Shown here: positions 41,125-50,117 of the stretch, piece after piece
Position numbering within the stretch: position 1 is the stretch's first letter
Layout: every line of letters begins with the position of its first letter
Assembly (NCBI GenBank): GCA_934096985.1
Contig: CAKONC010000001.1
Location: forward strand, 186,001 to 250,000
Length of the DNA: 64,000 nt
Source: an uncultured Bacilli bacterium
GTDB taxonomy: Bacteria; Bacillota_I; Bacilli_A; RF39; UBA660
Reading direction: 5' to 3'
Notes under the pieces: model-generated
Database searches by the model: none
What the model was told of the DNA's origin: nothing
What the model saw: the letters and a program-made list of their open reading frames with translations, nothing else
Made by a program: the position numbers and the translations under genes

Positions 41125-43123
41125 GCTCTTTATTTATATCGTTATATGTATTGCAGTAGTATGTGCTACATTTTTAGGATTATATTTTTACTTAACTTCA
41201 AATAAATTAACTGTATCTGAAAAAAGATGGATTGATGAAAATAGTTCAAAATCTACATTAATAAGTATTAATGTACTAAATAATGCGTCAGTTTTTGGTA
41301 GTAATGGAGAAGGCATATTCTTTGACTTTTTAAATGATTTTGCTCAAGATTATAAACTAAATATTAATAAAATTACTTTTAATTATGGAGTAAATAATTC
41401 CGGAAATTTATTAACAGTTAAAAATATTTTATCTGAAAACGATGAAGTAATGTATACTGATCATTTTGTGCTAATTGGAAATAGTACAGAAATAATTACA
41501 AGTCCGTTAAATTTACAGGGAAAAAATATAGCAATATTGGCAAATGACTTATCATATGTATCAAAATATTTAAATAGTTATAATTTAACATTTAAAACAT
41601 ATGATACTATTGATAATTTAATGAACTCTATGTCAGAAAATAAATATGCAATATTACCACTTCATCTTTATTTAACGAATATATTAAGTAATAATAAAGA
41701 AGTTATTTATCATTTCGGAGACATAAATTCATATTATACATTATCATTATCAAATGATGAATTTGGTTCAATACTTAGAAAATATTATAATTCTTGGAAA
41801 GAAAACTTCGAAGAAAGTTATGATGATAGTTTATTTAGTTTAGTTTCTAAAAGTTTAAATTTAACTGATACTGAAATAGATGCAATGCGTTCTATTAGTT
41901 ATAAATATGGATATGTTAATAATTCACCATACGAAGTTATTTCTGGTGGCAATTATGGTGGAATCGTTGCCGTATATTTAAAAAGATTTATGTCTTTTGC
42001 GGATGTTGATTTTACGTTTAAAAAATATAGTAATGATGCAAAATTTAATAATGCTTTAACTAATAAAGATATTGATGTTTATTTTGGATATTTAAATTTT
42101 GATAATAGTTATTTTAAAACTCAAAATGGAATTGATGTAAATTATGTTATTTGTGCAAACATGAAAAATGATGTTGTAGTAAATAACTTAAATGCTTTAA
42201 GTGTCAAAGAAGTATATGTACAAAAAAATTCAATACTTCATACTTATTTAAATAATATTAGTGATGTAAAAGTTAAAACATATAAAAATTCTTCGGAGCT
42301 TACAAAATTAAATAAAAAAGATACAATAATTTTAATTGATAGTAATATTTATGAATATTATAAAAGCCATGGTCTTGAAAACTATACAATTAGAACAAGT
42401 GGCAGTATAAAAGAAATATATAGTTTTAGAGTAAAAAACAATAATGCTTTATATAAATTATTAAATAAGTACATATCTATTCTTGATAGTAGAAAAATAT
42501 TAAATGAAGGAATTAATAATCACACTGAAACTGTTAAGTATGGAAAAGTTATTAGTTTATTTGCTAAATATTTTATTTATTTATTACTTGCATTTGTAAT
42601 TATTGCATATCTTGTTATTAGAAAAACTAAAAAAATTACTATAGCTAAGAAAATTAAGAAGGATGACAAAATGCGTTTTATTGATCAATTAACACTTCTT
42701 AAAAATCGTAATTATTTAAGTGAAAATATTAAAGTATGGAATAACAATACAATATATCCTCAGACTATTTTAGTTATTGACTTAAATCACGTTCAAATTA
42801 TTAATGATACAAAAGGATATGAAGAAGGTGACAAACAAATTAAGGCCGCTGCAAATGTATTAATTAAAACGCAACTTGATAATTCTGATATTATTCGTAG
42901 TGATGGAAATGAATTTGTTGTTTATTTAGTCGGATATAACCAAAAACAAGTAACTAATTATATTCACAAATTAAATAAAGAATTTAAAAAATTACCTTAT
43001 GAATATGGTGCTGAATTTGGTTATTCAATGATTATTGATGATATTAAAACAATTGAGGATGCACTAAATGAAGCAACAAAGATACTAAAAAAACAAAAGG
43101 AAGAAAATGAAGAAGAGGATTAA
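41108..43123 (+). CDS. Double sensor protein with degenerate GGDEF domain
   Basis: 671 residues. An N-terminal membrane helix (about 7-29) leads to an external region of about 440 residues that looks like two solute-binding (SBP_bac_3-like) halves (about 35-260 and 265-470). A second membrane helix (about 482-503) and a C-terminal domain (about 520-660) follow. RFIDQLTLLKNRNYL and ILVIDLNHVQIINDTKGYEE match the start of GGDEF domains, but the motif is Asp-Gly-Asn-Glu-Phe (SDGNEF, 599-603). Loss of both Gly-Gly and the metal Asp suggests no diguanylate cyclase activity; it may bind ligand or partners instead. It overlaps neighbours on both sides. Confidence 0.8.
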   Translation: MKKKSKLFIYIVICIAVVCATFLGLYFYLTSNKLTVSEKRWIDENSSKSTLISINVLNNASVFGSNGEGIFFDFLNDFAQDYKLNINKITFNYGVNNSGNLLTVKNILSENDEVMYTDHFVLIGNSTEIITSPLNLQGKNIAILANDLSYVSKYLNSYNLTFKTYDTIDNLMNSMSENKYAILPLHLYLTNILSNNKEVIYHFGDINSYYTLSLSNDEFGSILRKYYNSWKENFEESYDDSLFSLVSKSLNLTDTEIDAMRSISYKYGYVNNSPYEVISGGNYGGIVAVYLKRFMSFADVDFTFKKYSNDAKFNNALTNKDIDVYFGYLNFDNSYFKTQNGIDVNYVICANMKNDVVVNNLNALSVKEVYVQKNSILHTYLNNISDVKVKTYKNSSELTKLNKKDTIILIDSNIYEYYKSHGLENYTIRTSGSIKEIYSFRVKNNNALYKLLNKYISILDSRKILNEGINNHTETVKYGKVISLFAKYFIYLLLAFVIIAYLVIRKTKKITIAKKIKKDDKMRFIDQLTLLKNRNYLSENIKVWNNNTIYPQTILVIDLNHVQIINDTKGYEEGDKQIKAAANVLIKTQLDNSDIIRSDGNEFVVYLVGYNQKQVTNYIHKLNKEFKKLPYEYGAEFGYSMIIDDIKTIEDALNEATKILKKQKEENEEED

Positions 43124-43955
43124 AAGATTCTTTAAAAGATTTTTTAAGGTTTTAAGAAGAAGTGATATGAAATTACTACCAGGACAGCTTGCATTTTTTA
43201 TGGTACTTGCATTAGTTCCTACCTTATCACTTCTTACATATCTTGCTTCGGTATTAAATCTTTCAATGGATTTTATTTATACTTTTTTACAAAAAGCTTT
43301 TTCAAAGGATGTAGCAAATCTTCTTCTTAGTACATCTACAGTATCAAATTCAGGACTTAAACTTACTATTATAATTCTTACATGTTATTATTTGTCTAGT
43401 AATGGTATGGATTCAGTAATTTTATGTTCTAATACAATATATAATATTGAAAATCATGGTTGGTTTAAAAGACGTTTTAAAGCAATAGTACTATCAATTA
43501 TTTTAGTATTATTACTTACATTTTTACTTCTTGTGCCAGTTTTCGGTAGTGCTATAGTTTCACTTATAACTAAGGTTAATTTAAATGATAATATAACAAA
43601 TATTATATTAAAGGTATTTGAATATTTAAGAAGTCCGATGATGATTATACTTTTGTTTTTCTTAATAAAAATCATTTATACGCTTGCTCCAGATAAAAAA
43701 ATTAAATCACATAATACAAACTATGGAGCACTTTTTACCACAGTTATATGGACTTTAGTTACAGAAATTTATTCAGTATATGTTTTACATTATGCTTCAT
43801 ATTCTTCATTTTATGGTGGACTTGCAAATATCTGTATTTTGATGATTTGGTTTTATTTTCTTGCTTACGTATTTGTTATTGGAATGGCCCTTAATTATCA
43901 AAGAGAAAATGAAAATTTGGAAAATAATGTTAACATAAATAATGAAAAAAAGTAA
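43107..43955 (+). CDS. YihY/BrkB family membrane protein
   Basis: 282 residues, about six membrane helices. A basic start (KKRIKRFFKRFFKVLRRS) is followed by LPGQLAFFMVLALVPTLSLL, typical of the family (UPF0761/BrkB), and by ILTCYYLSSNGMDSVI, ALFTTVIWTLVTEIYSVYVL and YGGLANICILMIWFYFL. The family was once called ribonuclease BN in error; its role is unknown, possibly in transport or envelope upkeep. It overlaps the GGDEF-like gene by 17 nt. Confidence 0.9.
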   Translation: MKKRIKRFFKRFFKVLRRSDMKLLPGQLAFFMVLALVPTLSLLTYLASVLNLSMDFIYTFLQKAFSKDVANLLLSTSTVSNSGLKLTIIILTCYYLSSNGMDSVILCSNTIYNIENHGWFKRRFKAIVLSIILVLLLTFLLLVPVFGSAIVSLITKVNLNDNITNIILKVFEYLRSPMMIILLFFLIKIIYTLAPDKKIKSHNTNYGALFTTVIWTLVTEIYSVYVLHYASYSSFYGGLANICILMIWFYFLAYVFVIGMALNYQRENENLENNVNINNEKK

Positions 43956-43964
43956 ATATTAAAA

Positions 43965-44090
43965 ATATGTACACAGATATTACTTAGTACATATATAATT
44001 TTCTTAATATCAATCTAGCATATTAAAGCTAACGATATCAAGAAGTAATATTCTAAAAAAGAAGGAACGATTAATTTTTCCTTCTTTTTT
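43965..44090 (+). ncRNA. Candidate structured RNA or 3' leader element
   Basis: Two hairpins precede a strong terminator: ATATGTAC/GTACATAT (43965-43972, 43987-43994, perfect, 14-nt loop) and an ATATC-TAGC helix with GCTA-GATAT (about 44006-44037). The terminator is GAAGGAA/TTCCTTC with flanking A6 and T6 (44055-44090) and would work on both strands. The element lies after the YihY gene and has no ORF. It may be the 3' end of that operon, a processed small RNA, or a leader. Class not recognised. Confidence 0.4.
44055..44090 (+). terminator. Bidirectional terminator after the YihY gene
   Basis: AAAAAAGAAGGAA pairs perfectly with TTCCTTCTTTTTT around a 10-nt loop, giving a T tract on either strand. 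Confidence 0.85.
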
Positions 44091-44171
44091 ATGATTATAA
44101 AAAGTGATAGTTATAAGTTTTTATTTACCATTTTGAATATTTTTTTAATTTGATAAACATAATTATATTGT

Positions 44172-45965
44172 ATGGAAAATATTTATAATGAAAAGATTTG
44201 TAAATTATTTAGAAGTGCTGAAAAAGAGCGTGAAAGCTTAAATCATGAATATGTTGGTACTGAGCATTTATTACTAGCTATTTTAAATAGTGATGCTAAA
44301 ATAAATAAATACTTAAAAAGACATAACTTAACTTATAATAATTTTAAGAATTTTTTGAAAAATAATATGCCTTGTGAAGATAACATTATTAAAGATAATA
44401 TTTATACACCATTATTAAAAAAAATAATTTTATTTTCTTCGGATGATATAAGTGAAGATAAGCTACTTTTTAATATGCTTGACGCAAGTGAAGGCGTTGC
44501 CATAAGACTTCTTATTAATATGAATATAGATGTAGATGCAATTTATAATTATCTAAAAAACTCTAATTCTTACGAAGATTTGATAATATATAAATATGGT
44601 AAGGTTTTAAACAAATGTGTTGACTACAAGGAACATGTTGTTGGAAGAGACAAAGAAATAAATTTGATACTTGAAACTCTTCTTCGAAAAAAGAAAAATA
44701 ATCCCCTTTTAATAGGAGAGGCTGGAGTAGGAAAAAGTGCTATAGTAGAGGAAATTACAAGAAAAATTGTTAGTGGAAATATTTATGAAGAATTTCTTGA
44801 TAAAGTAATTGTAGAGCTTTCTATGGCATCCCTTATATCAGGTACAAAATATCGAGGTGAATTTGAGGATAGACTAAATAAAATAATTTTAGAAATAAAA
44901 GAGCACCCTGAAATTATATTATTTATAGATGAAGTCCATACAATGGCTAGTGCTGGTGCGGCTGAGGGAGCTATTAGTGCTGGAGATATTTTAAAGCCAT
45001 TTCTTGCAAGAGGGGACATCAAATGTATAGGTGCTACAACAAGGGAAGAATATGAAAAATATATATTAAAAGATAAAGCTTTATCACGAAGATTTGAAAC
45101 TATCTTTGTTAAAGAACCCAATGAAAATGATACTATAAATATTTTAAAAAATATTAAAAAGGAATATACTAATTATCATAAAGTTAATATATCTGATGAA
45201 AATATAGAATTAATTGTTCATCTTGCAAATGTGTATTTTCCAAATAAAAAAAATCCTGATAAGGCAATAGAATTACTTGATAGTGTTTTAAGCTATGTGA
45301 AATTAAATGAAACTAGTAATATGATTAAAGAAAAGGAGTTTAAACTAAAACAAATCACTAATAAAAAATTACATAATTTAGAAAATGATAATTTTAAAGA
45401 AGCCTTAATTACTAGTAAAGAAGAAAATAATTTAAAAAAAGATATAATACTTTTAAAAAGTGGTAAAAATATTTATGTAAAGAAAAACGATATATTAAAT
45501 GTACTTGAACTTAAAAATAATATAATTAATAAGAATAAAATGATTAAAATTATAAATCATTCTTTTAAAAATCAATATGATAAAAATATTATCAAAAAAA
45601 TAACTGATAAATTAAATAATAATAAAATAAGCATTTTAACATTTATTGGTGATTATAAAAATATCATAAATGATCTTGCTGATAAGTTAAATTATGATAT
45701 AGTTAAAGTTGGGGATAATATGGAAAAACTTATAAACAAACTAAAATATAATCCTAGTACTATGTTTGTAATTAATAACAATGACAATTATAATTTTAAT
45801 AATTTAATTAAAAAAGCTAAAGAAAATAATTTAGTGGAGTACAATAATGAATATATATCTTTTAATAGTGCAATTATTATTTATACTTTAAAAGAGAAAA
45901 ATATAGGATTTTTAAGTAATAATTATTGTGATGAAGCAATTTATTTTGAGAAAACGAGTGTGTAA
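44172..45965 (+). CDS. ClpC-like AAA+ protein with eroded second AAA domain
   Basis: 597 residues, against about 810 for ClpC. The Clp N-domain (1-140: EKERESLNHEYVGTEHLLLA) and first AAA domain are intact: Walker A GEAGVGKSA (near 181), GTKYRGEFEDR, ILFIDEVHT (near 253), IGATTREEYEKYI and DKALSRRFE. The second AAA domain (about 455-590) keeps only a shadow: ISILTFIGDYKNIINDLADK stands where Walker A should be, and MFVINNNDNYNF where Walker B should be. The tripeptide loop for ClpP docking was not seen. So it may unfold or remodel substrates with one ATPase ring. No Shine-Dalgarno is obvious; CATAAT (44158-44163) sits just before the ATG. Confidence 0.85.
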   Translation: MENIYNEKICKLFRSAEKERESLNHEYVGTEHLLLAILNSDAKINKYLKRHNLTYNNFKNFLKNNMPCEDNIIKDNIYTPLLKKIILFSSDDISEDKLLFNMLDASEGVAIRLLINMNIDVDAIYNYLKNSNSYEDLIIYKYGKVLNKCVDYKEHVVGRDKEINLILETLLRKKKNNPLLIGEAGVGKSAIVEEITRKIVSGNIYEEFLDKVIVELSMASLISGTKYRGEFEDRLNKIILEIKEHPEIILFIDEVHTMASAGAAEGAISAGDILKPFLARGDIKCIGATTREEYEKYILKDKALSRRFETIFVKEPNENDTINILKNIKKEYTNYHKVNISDENIELIVHLANVYFPNKKNPDKAIELLDSVLSYVKLNETSNMIKEKEFKLKQITNKKLHNLENDNFKEALITSKEENNLKKDIILLKSGKNIYVKKNDILNVLELKNNIINKNKMIKIINHSFKNQYDKNIIKKITDKLNNNKISILTFIGDYKNIINDLADKLNYDIVKVGDNMEKLINKLKYNPSTMFVINNNDNYNFNNLIKKAKENNLVEYNNEYISFNSAIIIYTLKEKNIGFLSNNYCDEAIYFEKTSV

Positions 45966-45988
45966 AGGCTAGAAATAGTCTTTTTTTT
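45966..45988 (+). terminator. Terminator after the ClpC-like gene
   Basis: Stem GGCTA/TAGTC (one G-U pair) with a GAAA tetraloop and eight T. Confidence 0.8.
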
Positions 45989-45990
45989 AT

Positions 45991-46018
45991 AAAAAAACAA
46001 GTAAGATTTTCTTACTTG
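45991..46018 (-). terminator. Terminator for the 46025-46948 genes (minus strand)
   Basis: Minus strand: perfect 9-bp stem CAAGTAAGA/TCTTACTTG, 3-nt loop, seven T. Confidence 0.85.
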
Positions 46019-46024
46019 CGTATA

Positions 46025-46741
46025 CTATTTTGTAACTAAATTATTTTTCTTCATAGGTTTAAAACCTACTTCGATTAATTCATTCATTGTGACAATATTA
46101 TTATTTAATGCTTCTTTTATATTATATTTTTTATTATTTACAGTAACAATAACATACTGACTTTTAATACAATTGAAATAATAATCTTTGTAATAATATT
46201 CAATTGCTTGAGCAAGATCACCTTTAGAAGTATCTTCGATAGTTATTTCTTTACCATTTACATTTTTATGTAGAACATTAATTAAATTTTGATTTAAATC
46301 TTTAATATTTATTTTGTCTAAAGCATTTTTATTTGACTCATCTTTTTGATTATTATTTTCTTTATCTTGACTTACACTTTCATTATCATAATTTGCACTA
46401 TTATTTTCAATTGATGTTTCAGTAGTATTAGATGTATTGTTGTCATTAATTATACTTTCTTCGGTAACCGGAAACTCAGTATTAAATATGCTATCATTAG
46501 TTTTATTATTTTGATTTTCAAAATAAGTTATATTAGCTGAAACATTATTTTCTTCTTCATCAACATAAAAAATAGTTTGTTTATCTTTTTTATTATAATT
46601 ACCAAAATTAGAAATATTGTTTTTTTCATTATGCTCTATAGTAACTAATAAATTATTTGATGAGATATAATAATATGTTACACCAATTAAAGTAGAAATA
46701 CATATAAGTAATATAGAATTAATAAGTACTTTCTTTTTCAT
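46025..46741 (-). CDS. Anchored protein with Asn/Ser-rich linker
   Basis: 238 residues from the ATG at 46741, with TAGGTG six bases upstream; a GTG at 46750 overlaps that site. A basic start and one membrane helix (about 5-27) precede a low-complexity linker rich in Asn, Glu, Ser and Thr (about 35-145). A C-terminal domain of about 80 residues follows (KSQYVIVTVNNKKYNIKEAL, then a helix-turn MNELIEVGFKP). The linker holds the domain away from the membrane. Unknown family. It is second in a two-gene minus-strand unit with the protein at 46760. Confidence 0.65.
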   Translation of the reverse strand: MKKKVLINSILLICISTLIGVTYYYISSNNLLVTIEHNEKNNISNFGNYNKKDKQTIFYVDEEENNVSANITYFENQNNKTNDSIFNTEFPVTEESIINDNNTSNTTETSIENNSANYDNESVSQDKENNNQKDESNKNALDKINIKDLNQNLINVLHKNVNGKEITIEDTSKGDLAQAIEYYYKDYYFNCIKSQYVIVTVNNKKYNIKEALNNNIVTMNELIEVGFKPMKKNNLVTK

Positions 46742-46759
46742 AATAAACACCTACACGTA

Positions 46760-46948
46760 TTAATTTTTTTTCATAGCTACAATTTCTTTATTCATGTTTA
46801 TAGTTTTAATTTCATTTGCATTAATTTTGTTTAAATAATGATTTTGAGTAGTATCTAAATTTTTACCAAAAACGTAGATAACACCTGAAACTAAACATAT
46901 CATGATAGCAATAATTGCTACTAAAAATATATAATTTTTCTTTTTCAT
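46760..46948 (-). CDS. Small single-span membrane protein (62 aa)
   Basis: 62 residues from the ATG at 46948, which has AGGGGGG upstream; an earlier in-frame ATG at 47005 lies upstream of the promoter -10. A KKK start, one membrane helix (about 6-27) and a short external tail (IKTINMNKEIVAMKKN at the end). A consensus promoter lies upstream. First gene of a two-gene unit. Unknown family. Confidence 0.6.
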   Translation of the reverse strand: MKKKNYIFLVAIIAIMICLVSGVIYVFGKNLDTTQNHYLNKINANEIKTINMNKEIVAMKKN

Positions 46949-46970
46949 AATATCCCCCCTAGATACAGTA

Positions 46971-46999
46971 ATTATATCATAAAAAAACGTATTTGTAAA
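46971..46999 (-). promoter_or_regulatory. Promoter of the 46948-46025 unit (minus strand)
   Basis: Minus strand TTTACA (46999-46994), 17-bp spacer, perfect TATAAT (46976-46971). Confidence 0.8.
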
Positions 47000-47082
47000 G
47001 TTCATGTAAAATCAATAAAAAATATCTTGAATTTTGTATTATAAAATGCTTCTAAAAATATATTTTATTGGAGGTATTTACT

Positions 47083-49647
47083 TTGGGACTATCTGAAAAA
47101 GAAGTAGAATTATCAAGAAAAAAATATGGTAGTAACGAAATAACAAGGAAAAAGAGTAGTAAATTTATAAAAATTTTATTTGAATCTTTATCTGACCCAA
47201 TTATTAAGATTCTTTTAATAGCACTTGCTATAAAAATTGTTTTTTTATTTAGAAATTTTGATTGGTATGAGACTTTAGGCATTATGATTGCTATTTTTTT
47301 GGCTTCATTTATCTCTTCGATAAGTGAGTATGGTTCAAATAAAGCTTTTGAAAGACTGCAAGAAGAAAGTCTTAGAACTTATGCTAAAGTTATTCGTAGT
47401 GGAAAACTTATTAAACTTCCATCGAGAGAAATTGTTGTTGGCGATTTACTTATTTTGGAATCTGGTGACAAGGTTCCTGCGGATGGTTACATAAAAGAAG
47501 GAGAACTTTCAATTAATGAATCATTTATTACGGGTGAATCAAAGGAAGTAAATAAAAAGTATTTAGACAAAGATAATACTGTTTATAGTGGAAGTACTAT
47601 TTATAAAGGTAGTGCAAAAATTGTTGTGACAAAAGTTGGAGATAATTCTTTTATTGGGGGCATATCTTCGGGAATTCAAGAAGAAAAGAGTGAAAGCCCT
47701 TTAAAAGGAAGACTTAGAGTACTTGCTAAAAGTATAAGTAAACTTGGCTATGCAGGGGCATTTTTAGCAAGTGTATCTTATTTATTTATGCAAATTATTG
47801 TAAAAAATAATTTTAAATTGGATTTAATAATTTTAACTTTAAAAAATATTCCTTTAATGTTAAATTATCTTTTTTACGTTTTAACATTAACTGTCACTAT
47901 TATAATAGTGGCAGTTCCTGAAGGACTTCCTATGATGATAACTTTAGTTCTTTCTTCGAATATGAAAAAGATGCTTAAAGATAATGTTTTAGTAAGAAAA
48001 CTTATTGGTATAGAAACAAGTGGCTCATTAAACGTTTTATTATGTGACAAAACTGGAACTTTAACTTTAGGAAAGCTAAGTGTTAAGTATATTGTTACAA
48101 AAGATAATCGATGTTTTAAATCTAAAAAAGAAGTTGAGTTATATAAAAAATATAATGAGGTATTAACTAAATCTTTATATTATAATAATGAAACTATTTA
48201 TTCAAATGGCAATTTTATTGGTGGAAACACAACAGATCAAGCAATTAAAAAGTTTATTGGCGCCATTAATTATAAAGAAAAAATTATTAACAAAAAGTTA
48301 TTTACATCAGAAACAAAGTATAGCATGGTTAAAACAAATGATAAATGTTATTATAAAGGTGCAAGTGAAGTTTTATTAAAAAAATGTAGTAAGTATTTAA
48401 ATATAAATGGAAATGAAGAGGCTTTAAATAGCTGCAATAATTTAGAAAGTTTAATTAGGTCATTTACTAGTAAGGGTTATAGAGTTTTGGTAAACGCCTA
48501 TGGTGATGATGACTTAAAAAATTTAGTATTTATAAATCTAATTGTAATTGCAGATACTATAAGGCCCGAGGCAAAAGAAAGTATAGATTTGATTAGTAAT
48601 GCTGGAATTAAGACGATTATGATTACAGGTGATGCAAAACCAACTGCTGTTAATATTGCCAAAGAACTTGGTCTTTCTAATGAAAAAACAATTGCATTAA
48701 CTCATGATGAACTTGCTACTTTAAGTGATGACCAAGTTATGAAAATATATCCATCTTTATCAGTAATTGCAAGAGCTCTTCCTCAGGATAAGAGTAGATT
48801 AGTTTCTATTTTTCAAAACTATGGCTTAGTTGTTGGCATGACAGGTGATGGAGTAAATGATGCTTTGGCACTTAAAAAAAGTGATGTTGGTTTTGCCCTT
48901 GGTAGTGGTTCTGAGGTAGCAAAAGACGCAAGTGATATTGTGATTTTAGATGATAATATTTTTTCAATATGTAAAGCAATTTTGTATGGTCGAACAATTT
49001 TTAAGAGTATTCGAAAATTTATTATATACCAATTAACTGTGAACATTTGCGCTTTATTTCTTTCTATAATTGGTGTTTTAGTGGGTATTTCTACACCAAT
49101 AACAATTATTCAAATGCTTTGGTTAAATATGATCATGGATACCTTTGCTGGGCTCGCTTTTTCTTATGAACCACCATTAAAAGAATATTTAAAAGAGCCT
49201 CCGAAAAGTAAAAATGAACCAATTATGAATAGATATATGTTTAATCAAATATTAGTTAATGGCGCATATAGTGCTATAATATGTCTCCTTTTTCTAAAAC
49301 TTCCAATAATAAAACATTTTATAAGATTAAGCTCTAAAGATAAATATCTTTATACTGCGTATTTTGCCCTTTTTATATTTATGGGTATATGTAATTCATT
49401 TGCTTCAAGAACTCACCGATTAAATATTTTTGCTCATATTTTAAAAAATAAAGTATTTTTAATTATAAATATCGTTATTTTTGTAGTTCAAATTTATATT
49501 ATTTATTTTGGTGGAGATTTATTCAGAACTTATGGATTAACATTTAAAGAGTTATTATTTGTATTTATTATTTCATTAAGTATTTTTCCAGTAGATTATA
49601 TTAGAAAAAAAATTTTGAAAAAGAAAAATGTTCATATTGGAGTATAG
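47083..49647 (+). CDS. P-type cation ATPase, Ca2+ type
   Basis: 854 residues from a TTG at 47083, chosen because GGAGGT (47070-47075) ends seven bases before it; the TTG at 47068 overlaps that site. P2-type ATPase with about ten membrane helices. TGES (near 150, actuator), PEGLPMMITL (ion site), DKTGTLT with the phosphorylated Asp near 322, MTGDGVNDALALKKSDVGFA (hinge) and IQMLWLNMIMDTFAGLA are all present. The PEGLP motif and the order fit calcium exporters of the PMCA/SERCA group. No obvious partner gene. Confidence 0.93.
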   Translation: MGLSEKEVELSRKKYGSNEITRKKSSKFIKILFESLSDPIIKILLIALAIKIVFLFRNFDWYETLGIMIAIFLASFISSISEYGSNKAFERLQEESLRTYAKVIRSGKLIKLPSREIVVGDLLILESGDKVPADGYIKEGELSINESFITGESKEVNKKYLDKDNTVYSGSTIYKGSAKIVVTKVGDNSFIGGISSGIQEEKSESPLKGRLRVLAKSISKLGYAGAFLASVSYLFMQIIVKNNFKLDLIILTLKNIPLMLNYLFYVLTLTVTIIIVAVPEGLPMMITLVLSSNMKKMLKDNVLVRKLIGIETSGSLNVLLCDKTGTLTLGKLSVKYIVTKDNRCFKSKKEVELYKKYNEVLTKSLYYNNETIYSNGNFIGGNTTDQAIKKFIGAINYKEKIINKKLFTSETKYSMVKTNDKCYYKGASEVLLKKCSKYLNINGNEEALNSCNNLESLIRSFTSKGYRVLVNAYGDDDLKNLVFINLIVIADTIRPEAKESIDLISNAGIKTIMITGDAKPTAVNIAKELGLSNEKTIALTHDELATLSDDQVMKIYPSLSVIARALPQDKSRLVSIFQNYGLVVGMTGDGVNDALALKKSDVGFALGSGSEVAKDASDIVILDDNIFSICKAILYGRTIFKSIRKFIIYQLTVNICALFLSIIGVLVGISTPITIIQMLWLNMIMDTFAGLAFSYEPPLKEYLKEPPKSKNEPIMNRYMFNQILVNGAYSAIICLLFLKLPIIKHFIRLSSKDKYLYTAYFALFIFMGICNSFASRTHRLNIFAHILKNKVFLIINIVIFVVQIYIIYFGGDLFRTYGLTFKELLFVFIISLSIFPVDYIRKKILKKKNVHIGV

Positions 49648-49714
49648 TTTTTTATAGAAAAAATTTTAACTGAATTGGTTTAACTTCAAATCATTATTAG
49701 GGTAGGGGTTTGCA

Positions 49715-49740
49715 TAAAAAAACTAGGATTATTCCTAGTT
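49715..49740 (-). terminator. Terminator of the tRNA unit (minus strand)
   Basis: Minus strand: perfect 8-bp stem AACTAGGA/TCCTAGTT, ATAA loop, then T run. Confidence 0.85.
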
Positions 49741-49749
49741 AAGTTCAAA

Positions 49750-49826
49750 TGGTCGAGAAGACAGGATTTGAACCTGCGACCCCTACGTCCCAAGCGTAGT
49801 GCACTACCAAACTGTGCTACTTCTCG
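49750..49826 (-). tRNA. tRNA-Pro (TGG anticodon)
   Basis: 77 nt, complete cloverleaf with encoded CCA. Acceptor CGAGAAG/CTTCTCG, D arm with GTTTGGTAGTG, anticodon stem CTACG/CGTAG with loop CTTGGGA (anticodon TGG), T arm GCAGG/CCTGT with TTCAAAT. The 3' end reads ACCA. It lies downstream of tRNA-Arg in one unit. Confidence 0.97.
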
Positions 49827-49919
49827 AAAACAAATATATTATACCACAATATTTTTATATTTCAAATATAAAATGCATTATGCTTGTAAAAAATAACTGT
49901 GTATAATTGTAAAATGAAA

Positions 49920-49996
49920 TGGTGCGCCCAAAGGGATTTGAACCCCTAACCTTTGGTTCCGTAGACCAACGCTCTATCCAGTTGAGCTATGGGCGC
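49920..49996 (-). tRNA. tRNA-Arg (ACG anticodon)
   Basis: 77 nt, complete cloverleaf with encoded CCA. Acceptor GCGCCCA/TGGGCGC, D arm GCTCAACTGGATAGAGC, anticodon stem TTGGT/ACCAA with loop CTACGGA (anticodon ACG, whose A34 is normally deaminated to inosine by TadA), and T arm with GGTTCAAATCC. First gene of the tRNA unit. Confidence 0.97.
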
Positions 49997-50026
49997 AAAA
50001 TTAAAACTTTTATAAAAAGCAAGTTA

Positions 50027-50055
50027 ATTATAATATAAAACTTTTTAAAAATCAA
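50027..50055 (-). promoter_or_regulatory. Promoter of the tRNA unit (minus strand)
   Basis: Minus strand TTGATT (50055-50050), 17-bp spacer, perfect TATAAT (50032-50027), about 30 bases upstream of tRNA-Arg. Confidence 0.8.
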
Positions 50056-50117
50056 TAAAATCATATTCTTTTTTTATTTTATTTATGGTAAAATTAATAT
50101 GCAAAGGAAAAAGATGG

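Noticed and set aside
44783..45121. Open frame of 112 codons on the minus strand
   Set aside because: Antisense shadow of the intact first AAA domain of the ClpC-like gene.
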